64,000 nucleotides of DNA from positions 1 through 64,000 of the forward strand of contig NZ_CADIKC010000021.1 in NCBI RefSeq assembly GCF_902859805.1, read 5' to 3'. The notes beneath the pieces were generated by a model. The model was not told the origin of the DNA. It was given only the letters and a program-made list of their open reading frames with translations, and did no database searches. How positions within the stretch are numbered: position 1 is the stretch's first letter; each line of letters begins with the position of its first letter. Positions 9,138-16,946 of this stretch are shown piece after piece. Source of the DNA: Paraburkholderia sediminicola. GTDB lineage: Bacteria; Pseudomonadota; Gammaproteobacteria; Burkholderiales; Burkholderiaceae. The position numbers and the translations under genes were made by a program.

Positions 9138-10090
9138 GCGCGGTGCTGGGCGGCAAACATGTGCTGGCGCTGATCGCGCTGCCCGACGCGACGCTCGATG
9201 CGCTGCGGCGCGACTACACGCTTCACTATCATCCCGACGGTTGGAGCGAGACGCTGCCCGCCGGCGTTGATCCAGTGAACGTGCGCGCGGTAGTAACCAA
9301 CGGTTCGACCGGGTTGTCCGACTCGCAGATGGCCGCGCTGCCCGCGCTCGAGATCGTCAGCGCGTTCGGTGCGGGCTACGAGAACGTCGACGTGGCCGCC
9401 GCCACGCGACGCGGCATTGTGGTGACGCATGCGCCGGGTGCGAACGCGGCGACCGTCGCCGATCACGCCATCGGCCTGATGCTCGCGCTCGCGCGCGGCT
9501 ATGCGCCGCTCACCGAGGCGGTGCGTGTCGGCCGTTGGCGCAGTTCGCGCGCCGAACGGCCCACGCTGACCGGCGCGCGCCTTGGCCTGGTCGGCATGGG
9601 ACGTATCGGGAGACTGATCGCATCGCGCGCGCAGGGCTTCGATATGACGCTCGGCTATCACGCACGGCGTCCGCATGTCGATGCGCCTGGCCGCTACTAC
9701 GCGAACCTCATCGAACTGGCCGCTGCCAGCGACTTCCTCGTGATCGCCTGCAACGGCGGCGCCGCGACCAGGCATCTGGTTAGCAGCGAGGTGCTGAAGG
9801 CCCTGGGGCCGAACGGCTTCGTGGTAAACGTCGCGCGCGGCTCCGTGCTCGACACGCAAGCGTTGATCGACGCCCTCGCTGACGCTGCGATCGCCGGCGC
9901 GGGACTCGACGTGATCGAAGACGAACCCGAGGTGCCTCGTGCGCTGCTCGATCATCCCGACGTGCTCGTCACACCGCACATCGCGGGCCGCTCGCCCGCT
10001 TCGTTGATCGCGCAACGAGACGCGTTGCTCGCCAGTCTGTCCCAGCACTTCGCGCACGCACTGATCGAATTCGCAGTGCCCTCTGCCTGA
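9134..10090 (+). CDS. D-isomer-specific 2-hydroxyacid dehydrogenase
   Basis: 318 residues. The dinucleotide fold GLVGMGRIG lies at about residues 152-160, the substrate-binding Arg in NVARGS, the catalytic Glu in DVIEDEPEVP and the catalytic His in TPHIAG. The length and domain order match GhrB/hydroxypyruvate-reductase-like enzymes that interconvert 2-keto and 2-hydroxy acids with NAD(P)H. It overlaps the VOC gene by 4 bp and is followed 130 bp later by a porin gene. In this cluster it probably reduces or oxidises an alpha-keto acid produced by the lyase; glyoxylate or hydroxypyruvate reduction is the alternative. Confidence 0.88.
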   Translation: MSAVLGGKHVLALIALPDATLDALRRDYTLHYHPDGWSETLPAGVDPVNVRAVVTNGSTGLSDSQMAALPALEIVSAFGAGYENVDVAAATRRGIVVTHAPGANAATVADHAIGLMLALARGYAPLTEAVRVGRWRSSRAERPTLTGARLGLVGMGRIGRLIASRAQGFDMTLGYHARRPHVDAPGRYYANLIELAAASDFLVIACNGGAATRHLVSSEVLKALGPNGFVVNVARGSVLDTQALIDALADAAIAGAGLDVIEDEPEVPRALLDHPDVLVTPHIAGRSPASLIAQRDALLASLSQHFAHALIEFAVPSA

Positions 10091-10093
10091 AAC

Positions 10094-10114
10094 GTGGCGG
10101 CTCCGCGCCGCCAC
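10094..10114 (+). other. Stem-loop after the dehydrogenase gene
   Basis: GTGGCGGC and GCCGCCAC form an 8-bp perfect stem with a 5-base loop, three bases after the stop at 10090. No T-run follows, so it is more likely an mRNA stabiliser or partial attenuator before the porin gene than a full terminator. Just downstream, 'cgctgccgtcc' is repeated in tandem. Confidence 0.45.
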
Positions 10115-10220
10115 CTGACGCTTCGTCGCTGTCTCGCTGCCGTCCCGCTGCCGTCCCGCCGATGCCTTGCTAGTTGCAGGGCTGTTCTCTCGTTGTCCCA
10201 GCTGCACAAGAGGATCCGCC

Positions 10221-11246
10221 ATGAACGTTCGATCGTTGAGCGCGCTCGCGCTCAGTTGCGCCGCCGCATGGGAACTCGCGTCCCACGGTGTTAAAGCGCA
10301 AACGTCTGTCACGCTATATGGGCTCGTCGGGCTCGATATCGCCAGCACCAAACGCAGTAACGGGCCGCCCGCCGCCATCGCCCAACAGAGCCCGGGGTTG
10401 ACGGCGCCTTACTGGGGCATCCGCGTCAACGAAGAGCTCGGCGCCGGCTATCGCGCGATCGCCGTACTCGAGAGCTTCTTTCAGCCGACCAACGGCGGAA
10501 TCGGCCGCACCGCCGCCGACCCGTTCTGGGGACGCAATTCATACGCCGGTATCGCCGGGCCGTTCGGACGCGTGACCCTCGGACGGCACACCAACCTGCT
10601 CTATCTCGCCGAACAGGCGGTCAATCCGTTTCAGGCGTCGATCCTGTTCTCGCCGCTCGTCATGCAGACATTCACCGCACCTTACGGCGGTGCGATGACC
10701 GGCGACACCGTCTGGAACAACGGCATCCAGTACACCAGCCCCAATCTGAACGGACTGACCGGCACTGCGGTCTATGCGCCCGGCGGTTTCGCGGGCTCGG
10801 ACAGCACGTACAACGCCGCGCTATCGACACTCTATGCAGGCGGTTCGCTCACTGCTGTCGCGACCGTACAACGCACACGCGTGGTCGCCGGTGTGGCGTC
10901 GCCGACACAGAACGCGTACATCGTCGGCGCCGCCTACGATTTTTCGCTCTTCAAGCTGTATGGCGCGCTGCAAGGCCTGCGCACCGATTCGACCCATATC
11001 GGTGCGCACACCTATGAAGCGGGTCTCTCGGTACCGCTGAGCTCGCAACTCACCGCGCTGGCGGAATGGGCGTACACGCGCCGCAGCGCGCCGAAAAATG
11101 CCGTCACCGGTCGCAATACCGGCTCCGCGGGCCTCGACTACTTTCTGTCGAAGCGCACGGATCTGTACCTGCTCACTGTCTACGACAGGCTCTCCGGCTA
11201 TGGCACTGCGATGACCTATGCAACCGGAATCCGGCATCTGTTTTGA
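10221..11246 (+). CDS. Gram-negative porin (Burkholderia general-porin family)
   Basis: 341 residues with a signal peptide ending ...GVKAQ-TS. The mature protein starts SVTLYGLVGLDI, the usual first beta strand, and ends GIRHLF with the terminal Phe needed for outer-membrane insertion. The ATG at 10221 has AAGAGGATC upstream. It forms a 16-strand trimeric channel for small hydrophilic solutes. It lies in the same direction as the VOC/dehydrogenase genes and probably serves entry of the cluster's substrate. The porin at 11451-12491 is related but clearly different in sequence. Confidence 0.92.
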   Translation: MNVRSLSALALSCAAAWELASHGVKAQTSVTLYGLVGLDIASTKRSNGPPAAIAQQSPGLTAPYWGIRVNEELGAGYRAIAVLESFFQPTNGGIGRTAADPFWGRNSYAGIAGPFGRVTLGRHTNLLYLAEQAVNPFQASILFSPLVMQTFTAPYGGAMTGDTVWNNGIQYTSPNLNGLTGTAVYAPGGFAGSDSTYNAALSTLYAGGSLTAVATVQRTRVVAGVASPTQNAYIVGAAYDFSLFKLYGALQGLRTDSTHIGAHTYEAGLSVPLSSQLTALAEWAYTRRSAPKNAVTGRNTGSAGLDYFLSKRTDLYLLTVYDRLSGYGTAMTYATGIRHLF

Positions 11247-11450
11247 CGCGCGATGCCATCAGGGTCAACCCGCTATAACTAAACCGCTGTTTTGTATAAA
11301 AAAATAAAGCTCGGAATCCAAATTTTGCCGTGGGTATAATTTTTACCAGTTTGTGTATACACGACAGAAAAAGGACGTAACCGCGGCTGTCGCGCGCGAC
11401 GACAGCACTCTCTACCACACGAAAAGAACAACGATCTGTTTGGAGATTGA
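11247..11450. promoter_or_regulatory. Promoter region of the second porin, with GTATAC site at 11355-11360
   Basis: This 204-bp A/T-rich gap holds TTGTGTATACACGA, whose GTGTATACAC core (11353-11362) is a perfect 10-bp palindrome. It is the best of the GTATAC sites in the cluster. Partial copies (TTTGTATAAA at 11291, GGGTATAAT at 11333) lie upstream. The gene starts 91 bases after the site, with GGAGATTGA before its ATG. The shared motif suggests this operon is in the same GntR regulon. Confidence 0.5.
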
Positions 11451-12491
11451 ATGAAAAAGAAAGCACTCGTGTCAGGCGCCGTCATGCTCGCATGCGCCGG
11501 GGCACACGCTCAGTCGAGCGTCTGGCTGTCGGGTTATGTCGACCTGAACATCGAACATCTGATTTCTTCCGGCTCCGGCGGCAACGTGACCCGCATGTCG
11601 AGCGGCGGCCTGAACAACTCGCGTTTCAACCTGAGCGGCGTCGAAGATCTCGGCGGCGGCAACAAGGCCGTGTTCGCCGTCGAGCCGATGTTCTCCGCGA
11701 ATACCGGCGTGCAGTCGACGCAGTTCCGCCAGTCGTTCGTGGGCCTGAAAGGCAACTGGGGTGAAGTGACGATGGGCCGGCAGTTCACGCCCTCGTACTG
11801 GATTGCGGGCTACGCCGATCCGAGCTGGGCGGCCGATTTCAGTATGGTCAACAACATGGAGTTCTTCTACGCGTCGTACCGCGTGGATAACGCGATCCAG
11901 TACAAGACGCCGACGTTCTACGGCTTCACCGGCCGGATCATGGCGACGACCGGCGTAGGCGACAGTACTCGTGCGGGGCGTTTCCTGAGCACCAGTATCG
12001 ATTACCGGCACGGGCCGATCTTTCTCGGCGCGGTGAGCGAGTTGCAGTACACGCGCGACATCTTCAAGTCGTCGCAGATCCATTCATCGCGAGACAATTA
12101 TTTCTCTGCCGTCTACAAGTTCGGCGGTTTCGAACCGACGCTGATCTATCACACGTACAACGGCTACTACGCGTACCCGCCCTACGTCGCGTTCAATTCG
12201 CGCGGCTGGGATGTACAGGTCGGCGCGCGCTGGAATATCGACGGGCGCAACCGCCTGTACGCGAGCGTCGTGCATCGTCACGACGACAACAACACGAGCA
12301 TTTCCAGCGCCACCGGCGGTGTGATCGGCTACCTCTACGGTTTGTCGAAACGGACGGACCTGTATGCGACTTTCGCACACGTAACGCATCAGCACGATGT
12401 ACCCATCCCCTATCCGGTCACGTTCCAGGTGTATCCGAACGGTGGACAGAATCCGAGCGGCTTCCAGTTCGGGATTCGTCACGCGTTCTAA
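11451..12491 (+). CDS. Gram-negative porin (second paralogue)
   Basis: 346 residues. The signal peptide MKKKALVSGAVMLACAGAHA ends before QSSVWLSGYVDLN, and the protein ends FGIRHAF, the outer-membrane C-terminal signature. The L3-type and strand segments (RFNLSGVEDLGGGNKAVF) are typical of Burkholderia porins. It is followed 19 bp later by the LVIVD-repeat gene in an apparent operon with its own promoter and operator-like site. The solute is unknown; context suggests uptake of the cluster substrate. Confidence 0.92.
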   Translation: MKKKALVSGAVMLACAGAHAQSSVWLSGYVDLNIEHLISSGSGGNVTRMSSGGLNNSRFNLSGVEDLGGGNKAVFAVEPMFSANTGVQSTQFRQSFVGLKGNWGEVTMGRQFTPSYWIAGYADPSWAADFSMVNNMEFFYASYRVDNAIQYKTPTFYGFTGRIMATTGVGDSTRAGRFLSTSIDYRHGPIFLGAVSELQYTRDIFKSSQIHSSRDNYFSAVYKFGGFEPTLIYHTYNGYYAYPPYVAFNSRGWDVQVGARWNIDGRNRLYASVVHRHDDNNTSISSATGGVIGYLYGLSKRTDLYATFAHVTHQHDVPIPYPVTFQVYPNGGQNPSGFQFGIRHAF

Positions 12492-12510
12492 TATAAAAAG
12501 GAGGAAGCCA

Positions 12511-14304
12511 ATGCTTCGCAAACGCAATCTGCAATCCACTCTCGCAACAGGCGTCCTGTTGACCTTCGTATCCGCGGCGGCTTGTGCGGCTACGGAAGCC
12601 ACGCCGGCCGCAGCGGCATCGGACAGCGCGGCCTCTGCTTCGCAAGCGACGCCCGGCACGCCAAACGCGAGAGACGCCTACCTCGCCCAGTGGCTGCGCC
12701 TCACGCCCGAGCGTCGGCCTGCCCCGCTCAAGCCGGGCGTCGACTACGGCATGGACCCGGCAACGGGCCAGTTCGTGTGGCCGAAAGCCACCCCTGAAGT
12801 ACATCAGGGCCAGCACTTCCCCGGTGAAATGACCACGTGGGACAAGAAGAGCTATGCCAAAGACGTCAAGGTTCTGGCCTTCTATCCCCTCGTCGATTCG
12901 CCCTTTCACGCCTGGAATAATATTGCCGACTTCGACGGACGCCGTTACCTCTATATCCATGATCGCGACTATCTGCGGATCATGGACGTCACCGATCCCG
13001 CCAACGGCAAGGTCGTGTTTTCGCAGGGCGGCACGTGGGGACCGAAGGGACCGACCGAGAAGTTCGACCCGAACAATGTGCATGACTATCTCGGCGGCGC
13101 CACCATCGTGTGGAGCAAAAAGCTCGGCAAGCCGGTGCTGGTCGCCTCGTTTGAAATCGGCCGCTACGGCCTGATGACCGACAAGAGCGAGCAGCCTGAC
13201 AAGGTCGAAGCACAGCGGCACTACAACTCGCTCAAGGGCTTCAAGGTCTTCGAAATGGACGGCCCGTTGCCGAGCCAATGGAAGCTGATCGCCACGCGCA
13301 CGACCGACTACAAGCATCCTGATGCGCCGATCGGCCAGCAGCAGGGTTCAGGCTCGCTCGATGCGCCTGAATATTACGGTGGCAAGTACATGATCCTGTC
13401 GGCCGCGCCGGACGACAGCTACGCTCTGACTGAATACCCGAACTACCTGTATTCACCGGGTTATCAGGTCTGGGATATGTCCGATCCCGCTGATCCGAAG
13501 TTTGTTTCGCAGATCTCGGTGCCGGGGCAAAAACTCGGCAACGAAGCCGACGAACAGGCTTATCTGACGAACCCGCGCGCCGGCAACCGCACCTCGTGGA
13601 TGGGTTCGCGTATTCCCATCTTCCTGCCGAAGCCTTTGGAACAAGGCGGCAAGATTGGTTTCGGCGCGATGGGCGGCCTGGGACTTTATTCGTTCGACCT
13701 GTCCAATCCGGCGAAACCGAAAGTGCTCGGCAATGTGAATACGGCGCCAAGCTTTGCCGGCACCGAGTACGACAATGCCGACGTCAGCCAGTACGAGCGC
13801 ACGGGTTTCGTGCTGACGAGCGGGTATCCGATGAACCGCGATTGCTACGAGCCGTACAAAGACATTTTCGTCGTCGATGCGCGCGATCCGTCGCATCTGA
13901 AGGTCGCGGGCAAGCTGCCGCAGCCGACACCGCCTGAAGGCGCGCCGTTCACGAGTTTCTGTCAGCGTGGCGGCAACTTTGGTCCGAAACGTTCGAACGC
14001 GATTGGTCAGCCTGGTGGCTCGCGTCAGGGTGTGATTCCGTATTCGTTCTACAACGCCGGCGTGCAGATTTTCGACGTGCGCAATCCTGAAAAGCCGACG
14101 ATTGCCGGGTATTTCGTGCCGGCGCTGGCCGACGAGAGCGAACTGCCGAGTTATACGCTCGGCAAGGGCGTGCTGGCGATTTATACCGAGTACGACCGAA
14201 ACATCATTTGGGCCTTTACGGAGAATGGTGCGTATGCGTTGTCGACGCCGCTGCTGGGCAAGCCGGTGATTGGCGCTCCGGCCAAGCCGTGGCCGCCGCG
14301 GTAA
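12511..14304 (+). CDS. LVIVD-repeat, periplasmic/secreted beta-propeller-like protein
   Basis: 597 residues with a signal peptide (through ...SAAACA-AT) and an Ala/Ser-rich linker, then repeated blocks of the kind D-V-T-D-P-A-N, V-W-D-M-S-D-P-A-D-P-K, S-F-D-L-S-N-P-A-K-P-K and I-F-D-V-R-N-P-E-K-P. These are the LVIVD-type blades expected to form a beta propeller. Two Cys residues late in the chain (NRDCYEPY, TSFCQRGG) could form a disulfide. AAGGAGGAAG is an excellent ribosome site. LVIVD proteins are often found beside c-type cytochromes, as here. The molecular function of the family is not settled; a redox or substrate-binding periplasmic partner is possible. Confidence 0.8.
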   Translation: MLRKRNLQSTLATGVLLTFVSAAACAATEATPAAAASDSAASASQATPGTPNARDAYLAQWLRLTPERRPAPLKPGVDYGMDPATGQFVWPKATPEVHQGQHFPGEMTTWDKKSYAKDVKVLAFYPLVDSPFHAWNNIADFDGRRYLYIHDRDYLRIMDVTDPANGKVVFSQGGTWGPKGPTEKFDPNNVHDYLGGATIVWSKKLGKPVLVASFEIGRYGLMTDKSEQPDKVEAQRHYNSLKGFKVFEMDGPLPSQWKLIATRTTDYKHPDAPIGQQQGSGSLDAPEYYGGKYMILSAAPDDSYALTEYPNYLYSPGYQVWDMSDPADPKFVSQISVPGQKLGNEADEQAYLTNPRAGNRTSWMGSRIPIFLPKPLEQGGKIGFGAMGGLGLYSFDLSNPAKPKVLGNVNTAPSFAGTEYDNADVSQYERTGFVLTSGYPMNRDCYEPYKDIFVVDARDPSHLKVAGKLPQPTPPEGAPFTSFCQRGGNFGPKRSNAIGQPGGSRQGVIPYSFYNAGVQIFDVRNPEKPTIAGYFVPALADESELPSYTLGKGVLAIYTEYDRNIIWAFTENGAYALSTPLLGKPVIGAPAKPWPPR

Positions 14305-14351
14305 GGTAGTTTGGTTTCCTCATTCTTCATGTTGGTTTGTTGAGCGCTTTG

Positions 14352-14392
14352 CCCTGCCGGCGGCTTTCGCCGGTGGGGTTTTTTGTTTTTTT
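14352..14392 (+). terminator. Rho-independent terminator after the LVIVD gene
   Basis: CCctGCCGGCG pairs with CGCCGGtgGGG around a short loop (14352-14377), followed by TTTTTTGTTTTTTT. It lies 48 bases after the stop at 14304 and directly before the cytochrome gene, so the cytochrome gets reduced read-through or its own promoter. Confidence 0.85.
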
Positions 14393-14405
14393 ACGGGGTG
14401 ACATT

Positions 14406-14729
14406 GTGAGAGGGATGGTTCTGGTTGCTGCGCTGGCTGGCGTGTTGTGTGGGAGTTCTTTCGCTGCGGCGCCGGGGAGCGGCGGTTCTGTCTCTGCTAG
14501 CGAGCAGACTTGCCGCGCTTGTCATTCGATTGATACGACCAAGGTCGGGCCGTCGTTTCGGGCTATCGCCGAGCGGTATCGAGGGGATTCGGATGCGGTC
14601 GCGAAGCTTAAGAAGAGTATGTTGGAGGGGAGTTCCGGGAAGTGGAATACCGGGGCTCAGATGCCGCCTAATGCTATTTCGGCCGCTGACGCGGAGAGGT
14701 TTGCTGGGTGGATTTTGGGGGTTAAATGA
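14406..14729 (+). CDS. Small class I c-type cytochrome
   Basis: From the GTG at 14406 it is 107 residues: a hydrophobic signal segment, haem-binding C36-R-A-C39-H40, a G-P-S-F motif and the distal Met in GAQMPPN. It matches single-haem periplasmic cytochromes c (c551/c552-like, about 80 mature residues). An ATG at 14415 is the alternative start; neither has a clear ribosome site, though GGGGTGA precedes the GTG. Third positions favour G and T (ctt, ggg, gct, agt), unlike the C-rich usage of neighbours. It ends just before palindromic copy B. It could accept electrons from the LVIVD-protein system. Confidence 0.85.
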   Translation: MRGMVLVAALAGVLCGSSFAAAPGSGGSVSASEQTCRACHSIDTTKVGPSFRAIAERYRGDSDAVAKLKKSMLEGSSGKWNTGAQMPPNAISAADAERFAGWILGVK

Positions 14730-14734
14730 GGGGT

Positions 14735-15380
14735 TGGGGGCGGTTCCTTGATCTGGGTTTGGGGCGGTTCCTTGTTCTGGCTTTGGTGCCTTTCCTTGCT
14801 TTGTTAGTGGTCTATTAGTGTTGCCCCTGTGCGGGGCGGCACCTACTTTTCTTTGCTTGCCGCAAAGAAAAGTAGGCAAAAGAAAGCGGCTCAAACCGCT
14901 AATGCTAAGTGGGCACCGTGGTCTGCTACGGATAGTGGTGCGACTGGAATCCGTGCTCTCGCGCATTCCGCGCTAGTGACAAAGGACTCATCCGCTCCCA
15001 CTCCGCACTGCGTGCGTCGCGGACGGGTCTGCGTGGGAAACCGCCGGCTTCGGTTGTGGGCCGTGGGCATTAAAACGCAGCGATTGGTTTTATGAGCGGC
15101 TCTTCGGCGCGCGCAGCGCCGCCGGAAGTATGACGCCCTTGTCACTGGCGTATGCCGGGGCACGAACCCAGATTCCAGATGCACCACTACCTGTAGCGGA
15201 CCACGGGTCCCGCTTAGCATTAGCGGTTTAAGCTGCTTTCTCTTGCCTACTTCTCTTTGCAGCCGGCAAAGAGAAGTAGGTGCCGCCCCGCACAGGGGCA
15301 ACGCTAATAGACCACTAACAAAGCAAGGAAAGGCCAAAACCCTAAGAACACAGACAAACAAGCGCCGCAAAAGGCAAAAA
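14735..15380. repeat. Long palindromic repeat element, copy B (intact)
   Basis: An element of about 645 bp folds on itself almost end to end. The outer arms 14794-14856 and 15266-15328 are inverted copies with only two mismatches in 63 bp. The inner arms continue the pairing (left 'ctcaaaccgctaatgctaag', right 'cttagcattagcggtttaag'). Toward the centre the match weakens but is still recognisable (both contain 'agtgacaa' and 'gtgc' in opposite orientation). Each outer arm also contains a perfect or near-perfect 15-bp local hairpin. It fills the gap between the stops of two convergent genes (14729 and 15386). No transposase is present, so it is MITE-like or a giant REP-like intergenic repeat. 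Confidence 0.85.
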
Positions 15381-15385
15381 ACAAA

Positions 15386-16786
15386 TCACATCACCTCAAC
15401 ACCCCCCACGTCCCCCACCCTCCCCCGATACCAAACAAAATAAACAACCAGCAACGCGACAACAAACGGCACACCAATCACCAAAGTCATCCGAAATTCC
15501 CGAGTAAACCACGTGGTGACAAGCGCACTCACCATCAGCCCTGCGCCAAGCAGAGAAGTCACCGGAAACCCCCACATCCTGAACGCCAGCGGCACACCCT
15601 TATGCCGATGGCGAAAAAAGAAGTGCGTAACAAAAATCATCAGCCACGTGAACATAGCCCCAAACATGGAAACCGACATCATCAACACAAACGAAGCATC
15701 CGGATAAACCACATTCAGCACAGCGGCCAACGCAATGCCAATCGTCGAAAGCCACAATGCGGCAACCGGCACCCCCTTGCGATTCAAAGCCCCCAGGCGC
15801 CGCGGCGCATACCCCGCGCGAGACAAACTGAACATCATCCGCGTCGTGATATAGAGCTGGCTATTCATCGCCGACAACGCAGCCACCAGAATCACGAAAT
15901 TAATCACACCCGCCGCGCCCGGCACATGCGTCGCCGCCATCACCCGCACAAACGGACTCTCATCCGTACCCGCTGCATTCCACGGCACGATCGCCAGCAT
16001 CAACGCCAACGTCAGCAAATAAAAGAACACCAACCGGAACATCGTCGCGCGAAATGCCCGCGTGATTGCCTTCTGCGGATCGCGTGCCTCGCCCGCCGCC
16101 ACCGCAATCATCTCGATGCTCAGATAGCTGAAAATCGACACGATCACCGCCACCCACATGCCCCATACGCCCTTCGGAAAGAAACCATCGTGTGACGTGT
16201 AATTGGCAAAGCCGATTCCCGAACCCGACGGCGCGCCGAACACCACATAGGCGCCAAGCAGGATGAAACCGACAATCGCCACGATCTTCAACATCGAAAA
16301 CACATACTCGACCGCGCCGAACACCTTTACGCTCACCGAGTTAATGCCGATCAGCGCCGCAGAAAATCCCACAATCCAGTACCAGCCGGGCACGGCTGGA
16401 AACCAGTACCTCATGTACACGGCAATCGCCGTCACCTCGGTGCCGACCGCAAATACAATCGACGACCAGTACGCGTAGCGCACCAGAAATCCCGCCCACG
16501 GCGCGATGTAGTGCTCGGCGTACGCGCCGAACGATCCCGACGTGGGATGCGCCACGGTCATCTCGGCGAGGCATCCCATCAAAAGCAGCGCAATCAACGC
16601 GCCAATCGCGTAACTGACCAGCACGCTCGGACCGGCAAAGCCGATGGCGAATCCGCTGCCGAGAAACAGGCCCGTGCCGATCGCGCCGCCAATCGCAATC
16701 ATCGATAACTGCCCCGTCGATAATCCACGATGCAACCCCTTCTCACGTTCGACAATCGTGTCGAAGCCTCGCTGTTCCTGCGTCAT
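15386..16786 (-). CDS. Amino acid permease, APC superfamily (AAT type)
   Basis: 466 residues with about 12 membrane segments. The first carries the APC signature IAIGGAIGTGLFLGSG (about residues 31-46), and an E-M-T-V-A-H-P-T-S-G-S-F-G-A-Y-A segment matches the AroP/ProY/GabP branch. AGGAGGA before the ATG at 16786 fixes the start. It is the last gene on the strand of the kynurenine/3-hydroxyanthranilate cluster, 160 bp after kynU, so uptake of tryptophan, kynurenine or a related amino acid is a reasonable inference. The final ~20 codons next to palindromic copy B are unusually G-rich and Val/Gly-biased (GRVGDVGGVEV). Confidence 0.88.
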   Translation of the reverse strand: MTQEQRGFDTIVEREKGLHRGLSTGQLSMIAIGGAIGTGLFLGSGFAIGFAGPSVLVSYAIGALIALLLMGCLAEMTVAHPTSGSFGAYAEHYIAPWAGFLVRYAYWSSIVFAVGTEVTAIAVYMRYWFPAVPGWYWIVGFSAALIGINSVSVKVFGAVEYVFSMLKIVAIVGFILLGAYVVFGAPSGSGIGFANYTSHDGFFPKGVWGMWVAVIVSIFSYLSIEMIAVAAGEARDPQKAITRAFRATMFRLVFFYLLTLALMLAIVPWNAAGTDESPFVRVMAATHVPGAAGVINFVILVAALSAMNSQLYITTRMMFSLSRAGYAPRRLGALNRKGVPVAALWLSTIGIALAAVLNVVYPDASFVLMMSVSMFGAMFTWLMIFVTHFFFRHRHKGVPLAFRMWGFPVTSLLGAGLMVSALVTTWFTREFRMTLVIGVPFVVALLVVYFVWYRGRVGDVGGVEVM

Positions 16787-16946
16787 CTTTGTGTCTCCTC
16801 CTGGGATACGGTTGCGTGTATGGACGCAACCGCCGGTGCCGCGCTGTCGTATTACTTGTATTACTTGTATTGCTCGACTCGCGGCGCTTGTCTGTTCACT
16901 GGGTTGTCGTCGAGTTCACGTCGAGTTCACGTACTCACGTCACCGC

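Noticed and set aside
9020..10378. A 452-codon minus-strand frame opposite the VOC and dehydrogenase genes
   Set aside because: Antisense to clear enzyme genes with full motifs; no family pattern of its own.
14391..15443. Several frames of 60-190 codons within palindromic copy B
   Set aside because: They are created by the inverted repeat and reappear on both strands and in copy A; none has a start signal or recognised domain, and some run through the cytochrome gene.
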